Positions 24,030-32,783 of a stretch of 64,000 nucleotides of DNA are shown piece by piece. The position numbers and the translations under genes were made by a program. The stretch comes from Scatophagus argus (Eukaryota > Chordata > Actinopteri > Scatophagidae), in assembly GCF_020382885.2 (NCBI RefSeq), contig NC_058502.1:11187950-11251949 (forward strand), in the 5' to 3' direction. Each line of letters starts with the position of its first letter. The first letter of the stretch is position 1. The notes under the pieces were generated by a model. It was not told the DNA's origin and did no database searches. It saw only the letters and a list, made by a program, of their open reading frames with translations.

Positions 24030-26374
24030 CTGAAATGGAACGAATGAATGAGAGAAACAAAGGCGAAGACTTCGATTAAAAGCCTGATTCAGATGGCAAT
24101 TTTCAACCAATACCACTAAAAAACATATCAAAAGTTTACATGAGAGAGAGGAGGACAGAAAAATCTTCTTTGCATTCGGGATTCAGTTTACCCCCCTCTT
24201 GATAATGTGATAATTTCAGCTCTTATGCAGTATCTTTACATTCTCACCTGCTGCCAGTGTTCAAATCTGTCTGGGTGGTCCGGGTAGTTCTTAGTCTCAC
24301 TCTTCATCGTAACTGTTCGGTTACCCTCAGAGAGGTGAAGGTTGGGGTGGACACTGTTGACATCCAGAATCAACTGACAAGAGTCTAAACAATACAGGAC
24401 AATATAATTAGAACTGATCCTCTCTGTGTTGTTCAGTCTCTGTTTGCCAATTTCATGTGATCATATGTCATGAAATTATTTGGAGCGTTTTGTGAGCCTG
24501 TCGTGTTATCCTTTAAATCATCTACTTAAATGCTTACAACATTAATATGTTTAGGAATTACAAAATCAGCTCACTAAAATCTTTAGTTTGAAACACCCAC
24601 GTATCCTTTTGTTGAAGAGCAGTTGAAGAGCAGGAACACCTGTGTGTGTTTAAGTAATGCTGAACTGTAAGTTTGCTTTCTTAGATTTCACCAAACCTGT
24701 TCTGCAAGCAGCATACCTTCCACACACTTTGTTTCAGTTGTTTCACCACACGCCTGTATTCATCCCTTTCTTAGGGATGGAGATGTTTCTACGCTCACAA
24801 CAGGTCAAAGCAACCTATTGACTCACATTTCATGAAATCTTCCCTTGTTTTTGGGTCCTCTCTTGCCTTTGGTTCGTCTCTTGCCTTAAACTCTTCCTTC
24901 AAAATCGATTCTCTCCTTGCCTTTGTATCAGCTTCTTGTGTGATGTAGACTTCCTTCACTATGAAGAGACAGATTTAAAAAAACACACATACACACACGG
25001 CAACATAAGCGTCATCAGTGCAGACTGATAAACAACTACTCCTGAAAGAAACCCCTCTGGAGTGAGACAACAGTTCTACTTGAGATGAAGAAAGACAAAA
25101 TTGTCCACCTGCTGCTGATATTTTGCTCATTTCTGTCTTGCTGACTTCTTCTACTTGTATTTTCAGTGAAGAGATGGCTCTCTTGGTCGCATCAAAGGAG
25201 TAATAGGGAGCGACACTGATGTTGTTTAGGTCTTCATATCCTGAAGGACCCGAGAGAGACTGCCAGCTCTGGTAAATAATGAAAAGGTGGAAGACAGGGA
25301 TGAGAAAGGAGAAGTATCCAGGAAATGAATTATTGCATCATATGGTACCGATCAGGCTCACCTGTAGAAAGTGTATGTGATCATCAGTGTGTGAGAGCTT
25401 CTCCAGATCGGTGTGTCTCTTCCTCAGCAGAGTGATCTCTTCCTCCAAGCGGTCCAGCAGTATTTCCCCTCGTGTCACAGTGGTCTTTTCGTGGGAGCGG
25501 ATCATCTCCTTGACTTCATTGTACTTCCTGTCTATTGAAAGCAGAAGCTCAGAGAAGATGCGCTCGTTCTCCTCTAGAGCTGTTTGAGCAGAGTGCTGAT
25601 GGGACACATGAGAAAAAGAGTCTGTTAAAATGTGGATGGAAAGCCAGCAAACCAAAAGGACTTTTTTGGAACATCACAAAACATTTATGGCAATGCATCT
25701 TAAGTTAGGGAACTTTTACTTTGACTGATTCAACAGCTTGTCGGAGATCCTGCCACTTTTTAATTCTCTGGTCAATCCTCTGTTGAGATTTGTGCAGTGT
25801 GGTACCGAGTTGTTTCTGTAAAGATAATTACATGAAAATTTGTTATCATTAGTGGGCAATAGCAAGGGAGATTACATTTGTGTTCACGTCAGCCTTGTTC
25901 AATAAATAACATTTCAAATCACTCATCGAGTAGCCTCATCCAAAGTATATACCGACAGATGTTTTGACCACTTACTTGTTTCTCAGTCCTCTCAGTTCCA
26001 GCTGGGACAATATCGTGGTGTTTATGTTCATCCATCATGCACAGAACACACACCGATGTCTGATCAGTGCGACAAAAAGCCTCCAGCAACTTATCATGCT
26101 GTGCACAGATCTTCTCCCTCATCTGACCAGTAGCTTTGACCAGTTTGTGCTTCATCAGGGCAGGGTACTCATAGTGAGACTGCAGGTGGGTCTCACAGTA
26201 GGATGCCAGGCACACCAAGCAGGACTTCTCAGCCTTTTGCTTCCTTGTCGTACAGAAGTCACACAGGCCTTCTCCGTACTTGGCCTGGGTCCTGGGCTGG
26301 CTACGACTGGTAGAACGACGAGATTTCTCCAGGCTGCTGTATCTGTCTAAATCCAGAGTACTAGGATGGGACAT
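23649..26374 (-). CDS. RING-less TRIM16-like protein (B-boxes, coiled coil, PRY-SPRY)
   Basis: Coding exons in transcript order: 25976-26374, 25720-25815, 25362-25595, 25109-25268, 24827-24958, 24248-24384, 23649-24029. The total is 1539 bases, 512 residues. The exon sizes (96, 234, about 130, terminal about 380) are those of the TRIM16/TRIM25/finTRIM class. Domains: Ser/Arg-rich start; B-box 1 at about 38-63 (C38, C41, C52, C55, C60, H63); B-box 2 at about 90-120 (C90, H93, C101, C109, C112, H117, H120); coiled coil about 125-245; linker with Lys/Arg/Glu repeats about 297-335; PRY-SPRY about 341-512 with CYWEVDW, LGWNDKSWSL, GVYLDH and PVYPAFS. No RING domain precedes the B-boxes. TRIM16 is also RING-less yet still has ligase activity, so ubiquitin function cannot be excluded. 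Members of this class often act in innate immunity or autophagy; a specific role here is not shown. Confidence 0.9.
24248..24384 (-). CDS. TRIM16-like exon 6: PRY
   Basis: 137 bases encoding YSCQLILDVNSVHPNLHLSE then GNRTVTMKSETKNYP and FEHWQQ, a full PRY segment with the LILD and LHLSEGNR landmarks. Confidence 0.92.
24827..24958 (-). CDS. TRIM16-like exon 5: charged repeat linker
   Basis: 132 bases encoding VKEVYITQEADTKARRES, then repeated KARDEP / KAREDP / KTREDF units. The last unit matches the family's PxTREDFL boundary before the PRY domain. Confidence 0.85.
25109..25268 (-). CDS. TRIM16-like exon 4: linker
   Basis: 160 bases encoding SWQSLSGPSGYEDLNNISV through TEMSKISAAG. Many TRIM genes have a separate 23-base mini-exon at this point; here it is fused with the following segment, as in fish TRIM16/25-like genes. 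The frame is unbroken. Confidence 0.85.
25362..25595 (-). CDS. TRIM16-like exon 3: coiled coil
   Basis: Exactly 234 bases (78 codons), the diagnostic size of the central TRIM coiled-coil exon. It encodes HSAQTALEENERIFSELL through HTDDHIHFLQ. Confidence 0.93.
25720..25815 (-). CDS. TRIM16-like exon 2: coiled-coil start
   Basis: A 96-base, 32-codon exon (KQLGTTLHKSQQRIDQRIKK and on). This is the standard TRIM coiled-coil exon length, in phase 0 on both sides. Confidence 0.9.
25976..26374 (-). CDS. TRIM16-like exon 1: two B-boxes
   Basis: 133 complete codons. It starts at MSHPSTLDL and ends ERTEKQ before GTAAGT. An in-frame Met 19 codons upstream is likely UTR or intron, because its segment is hydrophobic and unlike family members. 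Confidence 0.9.
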
Positions 26375-26639
26375 TTTTACCAAGAGTGAAAAAAAAATGT
26401 CAGACAGGTAAAAAGCAAAAATAAAATCCACAGGTGATTTAGCTCAGCAACAAAGTGTCAACCTCTTAATAAAACGTGTTGACATCAGCAGCTAAAGAAA
26501 AGAATCGACGACAAAGTGAGCAGGACAAATTATCCTCAGAAAAGAAGAGCTCCTGAAGTTAACAGCCTGAGTGAAACTGCTTGACTGACGCAGTGTGTGA
26601 CAGAATGTTAGCTATGTGCTTAACTCACTCTCACTGTAA

Positions 26640-26668
26640 AACCAGTATTCCTGGTTGGGCGTTTTATA
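26640..26668 (-). promoter_or_regulatory. TATA box and start-site dyad of the TRIM16-like gene
   Basis: On the minus strand, TATAAAA occupies 26662-26668. A perfect AACCAG-N5-CTGGTT dyad lies just downstream at 26640-26656, where transcription would begin. This would give a 5' leader of about 260 bases before the ATG, possibly spliced. No exact interferon-response element was found by eye in the next 150 bases. Confidence 0.45.
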
Positions 26669-26699
26669 GACAGGGAATGGGTGTTTCTACAAATATGCA

Positions 26700-27720
26700 A
26701 AGAGATGAGACAAAGGAGATGAAACTAGGAAAATCAAAAGGGATTAATTAAATAAACAAGGCACAAGAGGTAATGTGATGCAAAATGAATTCATTGTTGG
26801 AGGAAAACATTGTCTGTTAAGTACTACAGGGAGACATTAACTACTAAGAATTAAGAATAATGTGGACATTTAGCTGCAACACAATAACCAACCTTCACAG
26901 ACTACGCCAGTATTTTTATAATGTTGTTAAGTGTCACACCTGCTAGATTCACATAAGCTTGGCCATTTTTTACTTTAAATTTATCTACATTGTTCAGGAA
27001 TGATCTTCACTTTCTTTTGTTTGTTTCAGTGTCACATTTGTGCTTTGTCTATCATTAAATTTCTGCTCATGATATGTACAATATATGCTGTCTGTATTAT
27101 CGAGTGTTTACCAACAGTCACAATGGAAAAACAGCATCATCTTGTGGAAATAATTAATTACTACATGAAATAATTTATACAATTTCATTCACTTTTTTGT
27201 AGTTCATAATGATCCTAAAAGCTATACTTCCAAAGCCTACTTATATTAATATTGTTGATAAATTTCTAGATTCATCATCTTCTGCATTACTGACAATATT
27301 TTTTCTGGATATACTTAACTGGCTCTACTTTAAGTTTTAAAAAGGACACTTGATGGCATATAAAATAATACAAAATATACAGACAGTTAACAATTTCAGG
27401 GAAAAAAATCAGAATAGATGAGTCACATTCACCTAAACCCAACTGATTGCCTATCAGAGCTTTTAGGACATGTTAAATAGCACTTTCCACCTCTATAATC
27501 AAAACACCAAATGAGAATTATCTATTGAAGACTTTGCGAATATACAACAAGCAGCATCAGAGTTCTACTGTCTACGTACATCTGGTGGCTTGCAAAGAAT
27601 ATTTATGTTTGTTTTCTGTATTCACCTTGTTTCAATGTTTCCTGGAATAAATGTTAGAATTTGTATTGTGGCACAGATTGACTGAATATTCGCCCTATAA
27701 ATAAGAGATCTTGTTGAGAC
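26700..27720. other. AT-rich spacer between two head-to-head promoters
   Basis: About 1 kb between the TRIM16-like promoter (minus) and the zinc-finger gene promoter (plus). No open frame, repeat core or RNA gene was recognised. Confidence 0.6.
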
Positions 27721-28088
27721 ACTACTTTGTTTTAAGCGATTAGTTTTGTATATATGTTCTTATAAGCATAACCATATAAGCATATTATGTTCTTTTGTGA
27801 TCTCCCAAGAGTCTTGCATTGACTACCCCGAGTCTACAGGGGGCGATAGTGATGTCCGTGCTGTATTGAAACCACAACGGTTGCTTTCGCTAAAGTGCGT
27901 CGGTAGTCCAACGTTGGCGCCAGATGAGCTGTGGCGCCAGCTACACACACAGACCGAGAGAGGACACACACAGCGTTTTGACGAGGCTCACAACAGCTTG
28001 TATAGCCGTTCTCAACCCAGAGTTTGAAGCATTTAAACGATTCTCTTTTTTTCTCTTATTCAGCCTTCAAAAGTAAAAGGACAGAAAG
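27720..28088 (+). promoter_or_regulatory. Zinc-finger gene promoter and non-coding first exon
   Basis: The composition changes here from AT-rich to CpG-containing. Two copies of the palindrome TGGCGCCA occur at 27915-27922 and 27932-27939. A donor (AAAG|GTGGGT) at 28088/28089 ends the likely first exon. Two further GTAAGT donors, with GT at 28913 and 29393, suggest alternative first exons in the following intron. Confidence 0.45.
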
Positions 28089-28559
28089 GTGGGTGTGTGC
28101 ATGTAATAATTTATATATTTAAAGCCGGCGTGATGCTTACTCTAGCTGACTATTCATCGTTTAAAAGGTCCAACTAACTATCGTGAATAGTAGCAGCTTT
28201 GAGGCAGAGGGAAGTCTGTTTGATGGGATGTAATCGCGTGCAGTATTTAGTTTGGTAATCAACGTATATGTTTTATTTGTGCGTCTATTTTGCTTCTCCA
28301 GTTCTGATAGTAACGAACTTTGTAATGGAAAAATACAGGCCTAGACTCGCATTGGTTGCAACATTTTGTTCTGGTGGAAGAGCAGATAAGCCCGTATAAC
28401 GTTACTGGTACATGGAACTATTTCAGCTTTGATTCTCATCCAGGTTATTTTTGAGACATGCTCGTTGTAGAATCGGCCCATCGTTTTCCTTGAGTCAGTG
28501 TCCACTTTGGCTTTGCAGGCGAAACCACACTTAACATGGTCGGATGGGCGGTTTAGCAA

Positions 28560-29870
28560 AGCTTCCGTTCCAATGTTTTATCTTCTCCAGGCTAGAACTA
28601 GGCTGTAGACAAGGCTTTAGCCGTGCTAGCAAACTGGATTAGCTGGCTCGTTAGCTTGGCATCGTGGCTATGTAGCCAGCACGCTAATATTGTCTCGGCT
28701 GGATAGCTGCTAACATCAGCAAGGCCGCCATTGAAGTCGTGTGTGCGGTTTGTTGGGAGCTGCCGCAGTAAAGGAGGGCTGTAGGTTTGTAGCCAAGAAT
28801 CGTCGTGTCCTCTCAGGCAGCAGTCGAAGCATTCGTCTGATAACACTGTGTTAAGTGTAAGTGTTTTAAGCTGCATTTACTGGTGGAATTTGTATATTGA
28901 GCGTTTTCTTATGTAAGTAAAGCGTGTCCTTTCCCGGGCTTTTCTTACAGCATTCATCGCCCTTTCACGGTTAGCCATCTTTGTTTCAGCTAGCCAACTC
29001 TTGGTTGGAATTATGGAGTGGCTCTTAGCTTGCTAACATACTTACTATTAAGCTAGCTTACAATGTGGTGTTTGGCGTTATTGCATGTTAAACAAGGATT
29101 TGAGATTATGCCAGTAATGTTATACGCTCTTGTCGCTAAGCTTTGTGTGTGTTGGCTTACTTGGCGATCGCTTCAGGGGTGGCTCTAATTCAATATGTTT
29201 GAAGGGCGGAAGCTAACTTTGCTAACGTTAGCTAGCGGCAGCCATCTTAGGCGAGCATGTAATCTTGGTTAGCTGGAAGTGCTGGTGTGGCACAACAAGA
29301 TGGCCTGTTAATACTCGCTCAAGGAGAATTTCCGCGTCGGTGACTGTGTCAGAAATAGCACCAAAATACTTAATTTGATCACTTATTTTAATGTAAGTAT
29401 TCCTATTTGTGTAGCTGTTTGTTGTAATTTGTCGCGTGTTGCATTTGCTATGAAGCTAGTTAGCTGGCTAAATTGCGAACGCATTAGCAGCTAACACAAT
29501 GCTGTTTTGTCGTTAACCAGTCCTCTTTCGATCATAGCCAGCTAACTAGCGGCTACGACGGCTATTTGTAGCTGTTATTGAAGGCTAGCAACCAACAGCT
29601 CAATGTTTAATAACACAACACAGCTTCTTAAATGCCTTTACGCATCCCACTCTTGTTTAACAGTAATGATAAGCGAACTGCGCAGACATGCGAATTTTGT
29701 AGGCCAGCTTGGATTGTCTTGCGGATTAGTGTAGAATTGGGACCTGGATCATGATGTGATGGTCCACTATGATTTTTATCAATTGCGTTAGCCAGAGAAG
29801 TGAAGTTCGTCTTGAGAGCTAACTTGGCTAGCAAATTAATCATTTAGCTTGCTAACTAGGTAGTTTTGTC
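28560..29870 (+). other. First intron / alternative promoter rich in GCTAGC and TTAGC words
   Basis: About 1.3 kb densely scattered with GCTAGC, GCTAAC, TTAGCT and GTTAGC words on both strands, including GCTAACGTTAGCTAGC at 29221-29236. Four AAGATGGC/GCCATCTT-type YY1-like cores are present (28723-28732, 28973-28982, 29238-29249, 29297-29305). No coding potential is seen. Confidence 0.4.
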
Positions 29871-30084
29871 AGCATGTTGTTAATAATATATGAGGCGTTC
29901 GGTTATGGAAAATACTTTTTATCATATCCGGTCTCACAACTTTAGTTGGTGTGAACCATGAGCCATTAGCTTCTGCATTTCTCATTTTATTAGCCATCCT
30001 GCTTACTCACTTCATTAGCCACTCTGTTTTAAAAGCAAAACAGAGCAGATTCTGGTTGCTTTTCTTGGCTTCTTTCAGTTCCAG

Positions 30085-30180
30085 GTATCACAGGCCAGAG
30101 GATGGACAGTAGTACAGAATATACAATCTCATCTAATAATATGAGCTCGTCTTGTCATACCAGAAATCACCCATCCTACG
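30085..30180 (+). CDS. Possible alternative coding exon of the zinc-finger gene
   Basis: An acceptor-like run (TCTTTCAGTTCCAG) ends at 30084. An ATG at 30102 in good context (A at -3, G at +4) opens MDSSTEYTISSNNMSSSC and on. A weak donor (ACG|GTGATC) follows 30180. The 79 coding bases leave phase 1, which is exactly what the acceptor at 31012 needs to continue in the zinc-finger frame. Use of this exon would add about 74 residues. The evidence is only phase and signals. Confidence 0.2.
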
Positions 30181-31130
30181 GTGATCACCAGCATTTGTGC
30201 ATACCTGTCCCTGGCAAGCATGAATCCTACTCCAGGGGAGTGGGCCACAAACTTCTCTTGCATGGAAACTTTACTTATGTTTAAATAGCTTAAATGATAT
30301 GTTTATAGTTCACATTAATGTTGTCATCAAGAGGGTAATGAACTATTGTCGAACTTGTCTTTCAGAGAGGTTGGCTATCAACTCAATATTGGGTTTATTC
30401 TGTGTTTTCATACTTGTGTCAAGAGTCATCACGGAGATGTAGCCAACCACAGTTATTTTAAGATAATTAACCTAAATTGCCTATAATCACAATTTTACCA
30501 AAATGCCATCACTACAATCTTTTATACACACAGAGTATGTTTTGCAGAAGAGAAATAAAATTGAACATTGGGGATACCTTTCTTATGTCACTTAGACATT
30601 GTAATGATTAGATATTGAAATATTTATGTAGTAATTATGTCAGTGTTGATTTTCAATATGTTGCCCCTGCATGTTGATACTACATACTGTAATTCCATTT
30701 GCATGTACATTTAAACGTGTGCAACAGTCTGTAATCGCTAAGAAACAAGATATGGTTCATCTCGTCCCAAGTACTCAGTTTTTTCACTGCCAGGTGGAAT
30801 TTGCCAAATATATATTAAAAGAAAGTGCTACTTTGTCAGGAATACAAGGAAAATTGCATATTTACTTGTGCTGAACCTAAGCCTCAACATCAGATTTAGT
30901 TAACCTTGTAGGGTGTTACGGTCATCATTACCGTTATCCCAGACAAACTGATAAATGAGAAATACTTGAAGCATTGTGGTGATTTTTCTCTTGATTTTTC
31001 TTCTTTTGCAGGTCTGATCACTGACAAGCACCCGTGCTGCGCTGAACAAAACCAAGCTCCCTTTCCCCGATTCCTTCTTGAGTCATCGCCCGGCAGGAAA
31101 ACGGAGGTCGTGGGGCTGGAGTGTGTTCTC

Positions 31131-32783
31131 ATGGCCGAGTCAGAGACTGAATGTGACACACCCGGCCTTGACACACTTGGGTCGGAGTGTGTCATAGCCC
31201 ACAGCCATGTCGACCTTCATTATGGAGCAGAAACTGAGATCATGACTGAGGAAAAGCGTGGATTAGAGCTGGAGATCCATGGCTCAGACTTAAAAATCCA
31301 GGGACTGGGGACAGATCTCGGAGCTGTAGCCTGTGTGGATGCAATTGTAGCCGAGACAGACCATGATTACATTAAAGTTGAACATGGTGAGATGCACTGT
31401 TTCACAGGAGCAGAAATCAAGACGACAGGAAGTGAGGCTCTGCTTGGAGAGGTTCTCCTTAAGACGGAAAGTGAGCATGTGGTGAAAGTAGAGTCTGACC
31501 ATGGTGGGGAGTTGACAGTGGAATCTGAAAATGGTGTAATCATTCATGAAGCCCATGGCCTACAGTGCAACGAGTGTGGGGAGATTTTCGGCAGCATAGC
31601 TGATCTTCACCAACACTTTGAGATCCATAAGGACCTCAACCCTTACATCTGTGTCCACTGCGGTGAGAGCTTTGCTGTGGAGGCCAGCCTCAAGCAACAT
31701 ATGAAGATTCACATGAAAGAAAAACCCTACGTTCCCCCTGGAGTTGAGATTATGGGCAAAGATGTTATTGATGCCTTCAGTCTCAAGTCTCATCAGATGA
31801 TTCATTTGCCAGACAAGCCCCACAGATGCTCAGAGTGTGGTAAGAGCTTTGCAGCTGCCATCACCCTGAGAGAACACATGAAGATGCATTCAGAGGACAA
31901 ACCCTACAAGTGCACCCAGTGTAGGAAGAGCTTTGTCCGCAGAAGGCATCTGAAAAAGCACCAGGAGGTCCATGCACGTGAGAAGCCATACACTTGCGGC
32001 CAGTGTGGTAAGGGTTTCGCTACAACTTCGAACCTGAAGCAGCACCAGAAGACCCACGCTGCAGTAGTGCTCGGAGACAAACCCCACCGGTGCACACAGT
32101 GTGGCAAGTGTTTTGCAGCTGCTGCCACCCTGAGAGAACATCAGAGAATCCACTCGGGTGAGAAGCCCTACAAATGCAACATGTGCAGGAAGAGTTTTGT
32201 CCGCAAACGCCATCTGAAGAAGCACCAGCAAGTCCACGCCGGAGGGAAGCCCTACACCTGCAGACATTGCAATAAGGGCTTCAATCACTCCTCTTCTCTG
32301 TCCCGTCACCACAAGACCCACCTGCAGAATCCAGTGTTTTCTCCACCTCAGCCAGGGAAAACCTTGTCCTACGGCACTCCCCCTAAGCAGAGGGTGCACC
32401 AGCAGGGAGACAAGCCCTATATGTGCCACCACTGTGACAAGGGCTTCAATCATTCCTCGTCCCTGTCCCGCCACCAAAGAGTCCATTCAGAGGGAAAGAG
32501 TTACACCTGCGGTCACTGTGGTAAAAGATTCAATCACTCCTCCTCTCTTGCCAGGCATCAGAGAGTTCACCTGGAGAGCAAGCAGCAGCAGCAGCCACAA
32601 CCACCACAGCCGCAACCACAGCAGTACAGCACCATTCCTACGGGGAAGGGATTCCCTAACAACGCCTTCCCTAAACAGCGCATCCTGTCTGTTGAAAAAC
32701 CATACAGGTGCTCCCAGTGTGGAAAAGGCTTTAACCATTCATCTTCCCTCTCCAGACATCACAGGATCCATGTAGATCAGTGA
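31131..32783 (+). CDS. C2H2 zinc-finger protein, 11 intact fingers
   Basis: Protein of 550 residues in one exon. The acceptor TTTTGCAG at 31011 precedes it. The start is the first in-frame ATG after that acceptor (CTCATGG). Residues 1-143 are acidic, with no KRAB, SCAN, BTB or ZAD domain, but with three SUMO-type PsiKxE motifs (IKVE 81, LKTE 110, VKVE 118). Intact fingers by first Cys and last His: 146-166, 174-194, 233-253, 261-281, 289-309, 321-341, 349-369, 377-397, 432-452, 460-480, 527-547. A degenerate finger lies at 195-225, and two finger-like remnants sit in the linkers at about 407-423 and 504-518. A Gln/Pro-rich linker is at 484-498. Linkers of the GEKPY type indicate DNA binding. 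It is likely a nuclear transcription regulator; no named orthologue is recognised and the target is unknown. Confidence 0.9.
   Translation: MAESETECDTPGLDTLGSECVIAHSHVDLHYGAETEIMTEEKRGLELEIHGSDLKIQGLGTDLGAVACVDAIVAETDHDYIKVEHGEMHCFTGAEIKTTGSEALLGEVLLKTESEHVVKVESDHGGELTVESENGVIIHEAHGLQCNECGEIFGSIADLHQHFEIHKDLNPYICVHCGESFAVEASLKQHMKIHMKEKPYVPPGVEIMGKDVIDAFSLKSHQMIHLPDKPHRCSECGKSFAAAITLREHMKMHSEDKPYKCTQCRKSFVRRRHLKKHQEVHAREKPYTCGQCGKGFATTSNLKQHQKTHAAVVLGDKPHRCTQCGKCFAAAATLREHQRIHSGEKPYKCNMCRKSFVRKRHLKKHQQVHAGGKPYTCRHCNKGFNHSSSLSRHHKTHLQNPVFSPPQPGKTLSYGTPPKQRVHQQGDKPYMCHHCDKGFNHSSSLSRHQRVHSEGKSYTCGHCGKRFNHSSSLARHQRVHLESKQQQQPQPPQPQPQQYSTIPTGKGFPNNAFPKQRILSVEKPYRCSQCGKGFNHSSSLSRHHRIHVDQ

Noticed and set aside
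25919..25975. Extension of the TRIM exon 1 open frame past ERTEKQ
   Set aside because: A consensus GTAAGT donor at 25970-25975 ends the exon, and the next exon joins in phase with the expected coiled-coil sequence.
31890..32486. 198-codon open frame on the minus strand
   Set aside because: It is exactly antisense to the zinc-finger array; the regular codon pattern of repeated fingers keeps the opposite strand open. No domain is present.
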